Shown here: positions 20,508 through 22,382 of the stretch, one piece after another
How the letters are laid out: each line of letters opens with the position of its first letter
Numbering within the stretch: position 1 is the first letter of the stretch
IMG/VR virus record: IMGVR_UViG_3300006919_006911
Span: 1 to 22,382 of that record
DNA length: 22,382 nt
Reading direction: 5' to 3' (one strand)
DNA from: a virus
The notes under the pieces: generated by a model
Database searches by the model: none
The model's input: the letters and a program-made list of their open reading frames with translations, nothing else
What the model was told of the DNA's origin: nothing
Made by a program: the position numbers and the translations under genes

Positions 20508-21668
20508 TTAAAATGCCTTTAGAATGATTGTGGAATCGTTAATTCTACCATTCATTTTAATACCTGTTGTAGTAAGCTCGTCAAATGCTTTTGCAAACTT
20601 AGTCTTCGCTTTTCCTGTCCAATTACTTATTTGCTCTTTGGGTTTACGCAATGTTTTTTGCACACTTAATTCTTCATCAAAGTCTTGTATAGTTGTACCT
20701 TTCACCATTAGTCCTGAACCAGGTCTTGCTAAATTTTTAGGGTCTTTATTAATAGCATGATAAACTCCTAGTTTTCTAGTCTTTGTATTGTACACCCAAA
20801 TTTCATTTGCATTCACAATGTCTGTAGGATGTATACTTGCTATGCCTAATTCACTATCATTAATCTGATACTTTAATTTTTTTATAATTGCATCTTTGCT
20901 TCTTGCTTTAGGCTTACGAGCTTTTCTTGTAGTAACCTTTGTTTGAATAGTAGTATCACATGCTGTATTAATCTTTTCAAAAAATTCTAGATACTCTTTA
21001 CGTTGCTTGGCGGAAAAGTGTGAATACCCTTCTTTAATATCAGGATCACTCCATTCTTTAACCTCTAATGCTTCTTGGTATGCTGGCTCAAAATCTTCTT
21101 TTATGAGTTTGGCATGGGCGGCCTTTATCTCTGGTCTGTATGATATAATATCTTTATATGGTTCAAAATCCTTTAATGTTAATTCCCCTTCAACTAAACA
21201 ATCTAATTTATATTCCCAATCAGCACATAAACTTTCCACCTGCATTTTCATTCTTTCCTGAATGCTAATGACTTTTTTGCTAGTTTGTTGTGCTTTTTCT
21301 TTCTTTTCGGCAATTACACCTTTACCACGTTCTAACCATTCCTCTTTTCTTTTATGTAAATGGTTTAAAGTGTTTTCAGGAATATAACCTAATTTATATT
21401 CAATAAATGTAGAGATTCCTGTAGCACTAAAGGCCCAATCTGGATTTGCTAAAACAAACTTTTGCTCTTCTTTAGTCCACCCTGACTTATCTTTAACCCA
21501 ATTTCTAACAGAAGCAACTAATTTCTTTTTAGGTATTTCTGTTCTAACAAAATATTCACATCTATGAAATGCTTCTTCTTGTTCTTTTATGTCTGTAAGA
21601 GCCCTGAATGTTTGCCAGTCAGGTTCTTTGGTAACGTAAATACTTCTCTGTTGCTTCTTTCTGGGCAT
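20508..21668 (-). CDS. Basic protein of unknown function, 386 aa
   Basis: 386 aa, Lys/Arg-rich at the N-terminus (MPRKKQQRSIYVTKEPDW) and in the middle (TTRKARKPKARSKDAIIKK, about 242-260). The C-terminal third contains LGIASIHPTDIVNANEIWVY, then NTKTRKLGVYHA and a strand-rich segment. No catalytic motif, signal peptide or membrane segment is seen. Basic patches suggest nucleic-acid contact, possibly as an internal or head-neck protein given the gp13-like neighbour. The ATG at 21668 lacks a clear Shine-Dalgarno; a box with one mismatch, GATTAATA, ends 5 nt upstream. I do not recognise the family. Confidence 0.78.
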   Translation of the reverse strand: MPRKKQQRSIYVTKEPDWQTFRALTDIKEQEEAFHRCEYFVRTEIPKKKLVASVRNWVKDKSGWTKEEQKFVLANPDWAFSATGISTFIEYKLGYIPENTLNHLHKRKEEWLERGKGVIAEKKEKAQQTSKKVISIQERMKMQVESLCADWEYKLDCLVEGELTLKDFEPYKDIISYRPEIKAAHAKLIKEDFEPAYQEALEVKEWSDPDIKEGYSHFSAKQRKEYLEFFEKINTACDTTIQTKVTTRKARKPKARSKDAIIKKLKYQINDSELGIASIHPTDIVNANEIWVYNTKTRKLGVYHAINKDPKNLARPGSGLMVKGTTIQDFDEELSVQKTLRKPKEQISNWTGKAKTKFAKAFDELTTTGIKMNGRINDSTIILKAF

Positions 21669-21673
21669 GTGTG

Positions 21674-21681
21674 TATTAATC
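21674..21681 (-). promoter_or_regulatory. Weak late-box variant before the 386-aa gene
   Basis: Minus-strand GATTAATA, one mismatch from GATAAATA, with the same 5-nt spacing to the ATG as three other genes. Listed because of the spacing; the sequence alone would not support it. Confidence 0.35.
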
Positions 21682-21900
21682 TCTAAATAAACTTGGGTCC
21701 GGTACTTCGTACATTATTTTAATTGGCTCAGGCCAATTATTGAACCCTATTATATCTTTTTTATCTTTAAGCACACTTTTTTGCTTAAAGAACTGAGTAA
21801 TACTTATCATTCCAGTAAATTTTCCTGCTTTTTCACCTGCCTTAAACATAAAATAACTGTTTGCTAGAATAAAAAGTAGAAATAAAATGTATGTATCCAT
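21676..21900 (-). CDS. Small single-pass membrane protein, 74 aa
   Basis: Starts MDTYILFLLFILANSYFMF, an N-terminal hydrophobic segment long enough to span a membrane once, then a Lys-rich soluble part. The positive charges that follow (KAGEKAGKF) favour a cytoplasmic C-terminus. AGGAG lies 11 nt before the ATG and a sigma70-type promoter (21926-21954) drives it, in contrast to the late boxes of the following genes. Small early membrane proteins in phages often affect host envelope functions or superinfection, but nothing here shows which. No family recognised. Confidence 0.72.
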   Translation of the reverse strand: MDTYILFLLFILANSYFMFKAGEKAGKFTGMISITQFFKQKSVLKDKKDIIGFNNWPEPIKIMYEVPDPSLFRD

Positions 21901-21925
21901 AGTTCACAATTCTCCTAAAACAATA

Positions 21926-21954
21926 AGTCTAACAAAGATTTATTTATTTGTCAA
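21926..21954 (-). promoter_or_regulatory. Sigma70-type promoter for the small membrane protein gene
   Basis: Minus-strand TTGACA (21954-21949), 17-bp spacer, TAGACT (21931-21926). The -10 is weaker than in the other three promoters. AATAAATA also occurs inside the spacer, so a late promoter may overlap. Confidence 0.65.
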
Positions 21955-21960
21955 GGAAAA

Positions 21961-22382
21961 TTATTTGCCTTTTGAAAATCTTTTGTCTTGATTATAAGGT
22001 AATTGGTTTTCTAGAATATTTTTCCAAACAGCAATAGTTCTATCTAAGCCTTCACTGAGACCAACTTTAGGAAACCATCCTAGTCTGCTTGTAATTTTAT
22101 GATTTGTACTGTTTAGTAAAAATATTTCACCAGGGCGTGGTGGTTTTGTGTTCCAATTTACATGGCCGTCCCAACCTATTTTATTTGCAATAAGTTTTAC
22201 ATAATCTTTAATTTTAATTGCATTGTCAGGGCCTATACAAAATATTTCCCCAGCACATTGTTCTGGATTTGTAATAACAGTTTCCCATGCATCTAATAAA
22301 TCATCAATGTAAATAAAGTTTCTGTATGGCTCACCATATCCTAAGTTAATCTCTTTAGGATTTTTTAACATTTGTGTAATAA
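21961..22382 (-). CDS. NAD-dependent epimerase/dehydratase, C-terminal half (partial, 5' end beyond right edge)
   Basis: The frame is open to the right edge (three codons, Ile-Thr-Gln, precede the first visible Met), so the true start lies outside the window. About 139 C-terminal residues are visible. Extended short-chain dehydrogenase hallmarks: INLGYGEPYRNFIYIDDLLD (8-27, counted from the first Met), GEIFCIGPDNAIKIKDYV (41-58), and KPPRPGEIFLLNSTNHKITS followed by LGWFPKVGLSEGL. These form the substrate-binding half of nucleotide-sugar epimerases/dehydratases such as GDP-mannose dehydratase, fucose synthase or UDP-glucuronate decarboxylase. The Rossmann domain and catalytic YxxxK are beyond the edge, so the reaction cannot be named. 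It may supply an activated sugar to a glycosyltransferase such as the gene at 8209-9465. Confidence 0.9.
   Translation of the reverse strand, partial: ITQMLKNPKEINLGYGEPYRNFIYIDDLLDAWETVITNPEQCAGEIFCIGPDNAIKIKDYVKLIANKIGWDGHVNWNTKPPRPGEIFLLNSTNHKITSRLGWFPKVGLSEGLDRTIAVWKNILENQLPYNQDKRFSKGK

Noticed and set aside
1-22382. tRNA genes
   Set aside because: Many T4-like phages carry them; I found no cloverleaf-like segment in the intergenic gaps, all of which are short.

Overview
The window is a 22.4-kb piece of an AT-rich genome of a T4-like contractile-tailed phage (tailed dsDNA virus, myovirus morphology), probably marine. Every gene I can support lies on the minus strand, so transcription runs from right to left. 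T4-type proteins recognised from their sequences are the large and small terminase subunits, tail sheath, tail tube, a tail-tube/baseplate-associated protein, the head-completion nuclease-fold protein (gp4), a gp13-like neck protein, dNMP kinase (gp1), ssDNA-binding protein gp32, UvsX and UvsY. The low GC, the NATAAATA late-promoter boxes and the many host-like accessory genes resemble marine T4-like phages. The host must be Gram-negative, because the phage carries an outer-membrane receptor gene.

Layout, right to left. (1) 22382-21961: C-terminal half of a sugar-nucleotide epimerase/dehydratase, cut by the window edge. (2) 21900-19059: a small membrane protein with its own sigma70-type promoter, an unknown basic protein, a gp13-like neck protein and dNMP kinase. 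(3) 18957-15364: tail sheath, a strong terminator, then tail tube. (4) 15345-9465: tail-tube/baseplate protein, an unknown protein, gp4, small terminase, two unknown proteins (one Cys-rich), large terminase. (5) 9465-6945: a glycosyltransferase-like protein and a 419-aa unknown. (6) 6788-3063: recombination operon gp32-uvsX-orf-uvsY-2OG oxygenase-Smr-like-53-aa ORF, read from a textbook sigma70 promoter and tightly coupled by TAATG/ATGA/TAGTG junctions. (7) 3016-1979: an AAA+ ATPase with its own sigma70-type promoter, ended by a cluster of three hairpins. (8) 1811-1: a TonB-dependent outer-membrane receptor (TBDR), also with its own sigma70-type promoter, cut by the left edge.

Two promoter classes can be read by eye. 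Four sigma70-like promoters (TTGACA/T, 16-17 bp, then TATAAT, TATACT or TAGACT) precede the TBDR, AAA+ ATPase, gp32 and small membrane protein genes. Late boxes (GATAAATA, TATAAATA, AATAAATA) precede structural, packaging and some unknown genes. In four clear cases and one weak case the late box lies only 5-6 nt from the ATG and there is no Shine-Dalgarno sequence, which suggests leaderless late mRNAs.

The most striking item is the TBDR. It has a signal peptide, a TonB box, plug motifs and a beta-barrel carrying the diagnostic family motifs, and it is wired into the phage's early-type transcription. That predicts it is made by the infected cell and inserted in the outer membrane before lysis, for nutrient uptake, receptor masking/superinfection control, or both. 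The function is inferred; the family assignment is clear. No stretch longer than 300 bases lacks a gene. I saw no tRNA, CRISPR array or insertion sequence.
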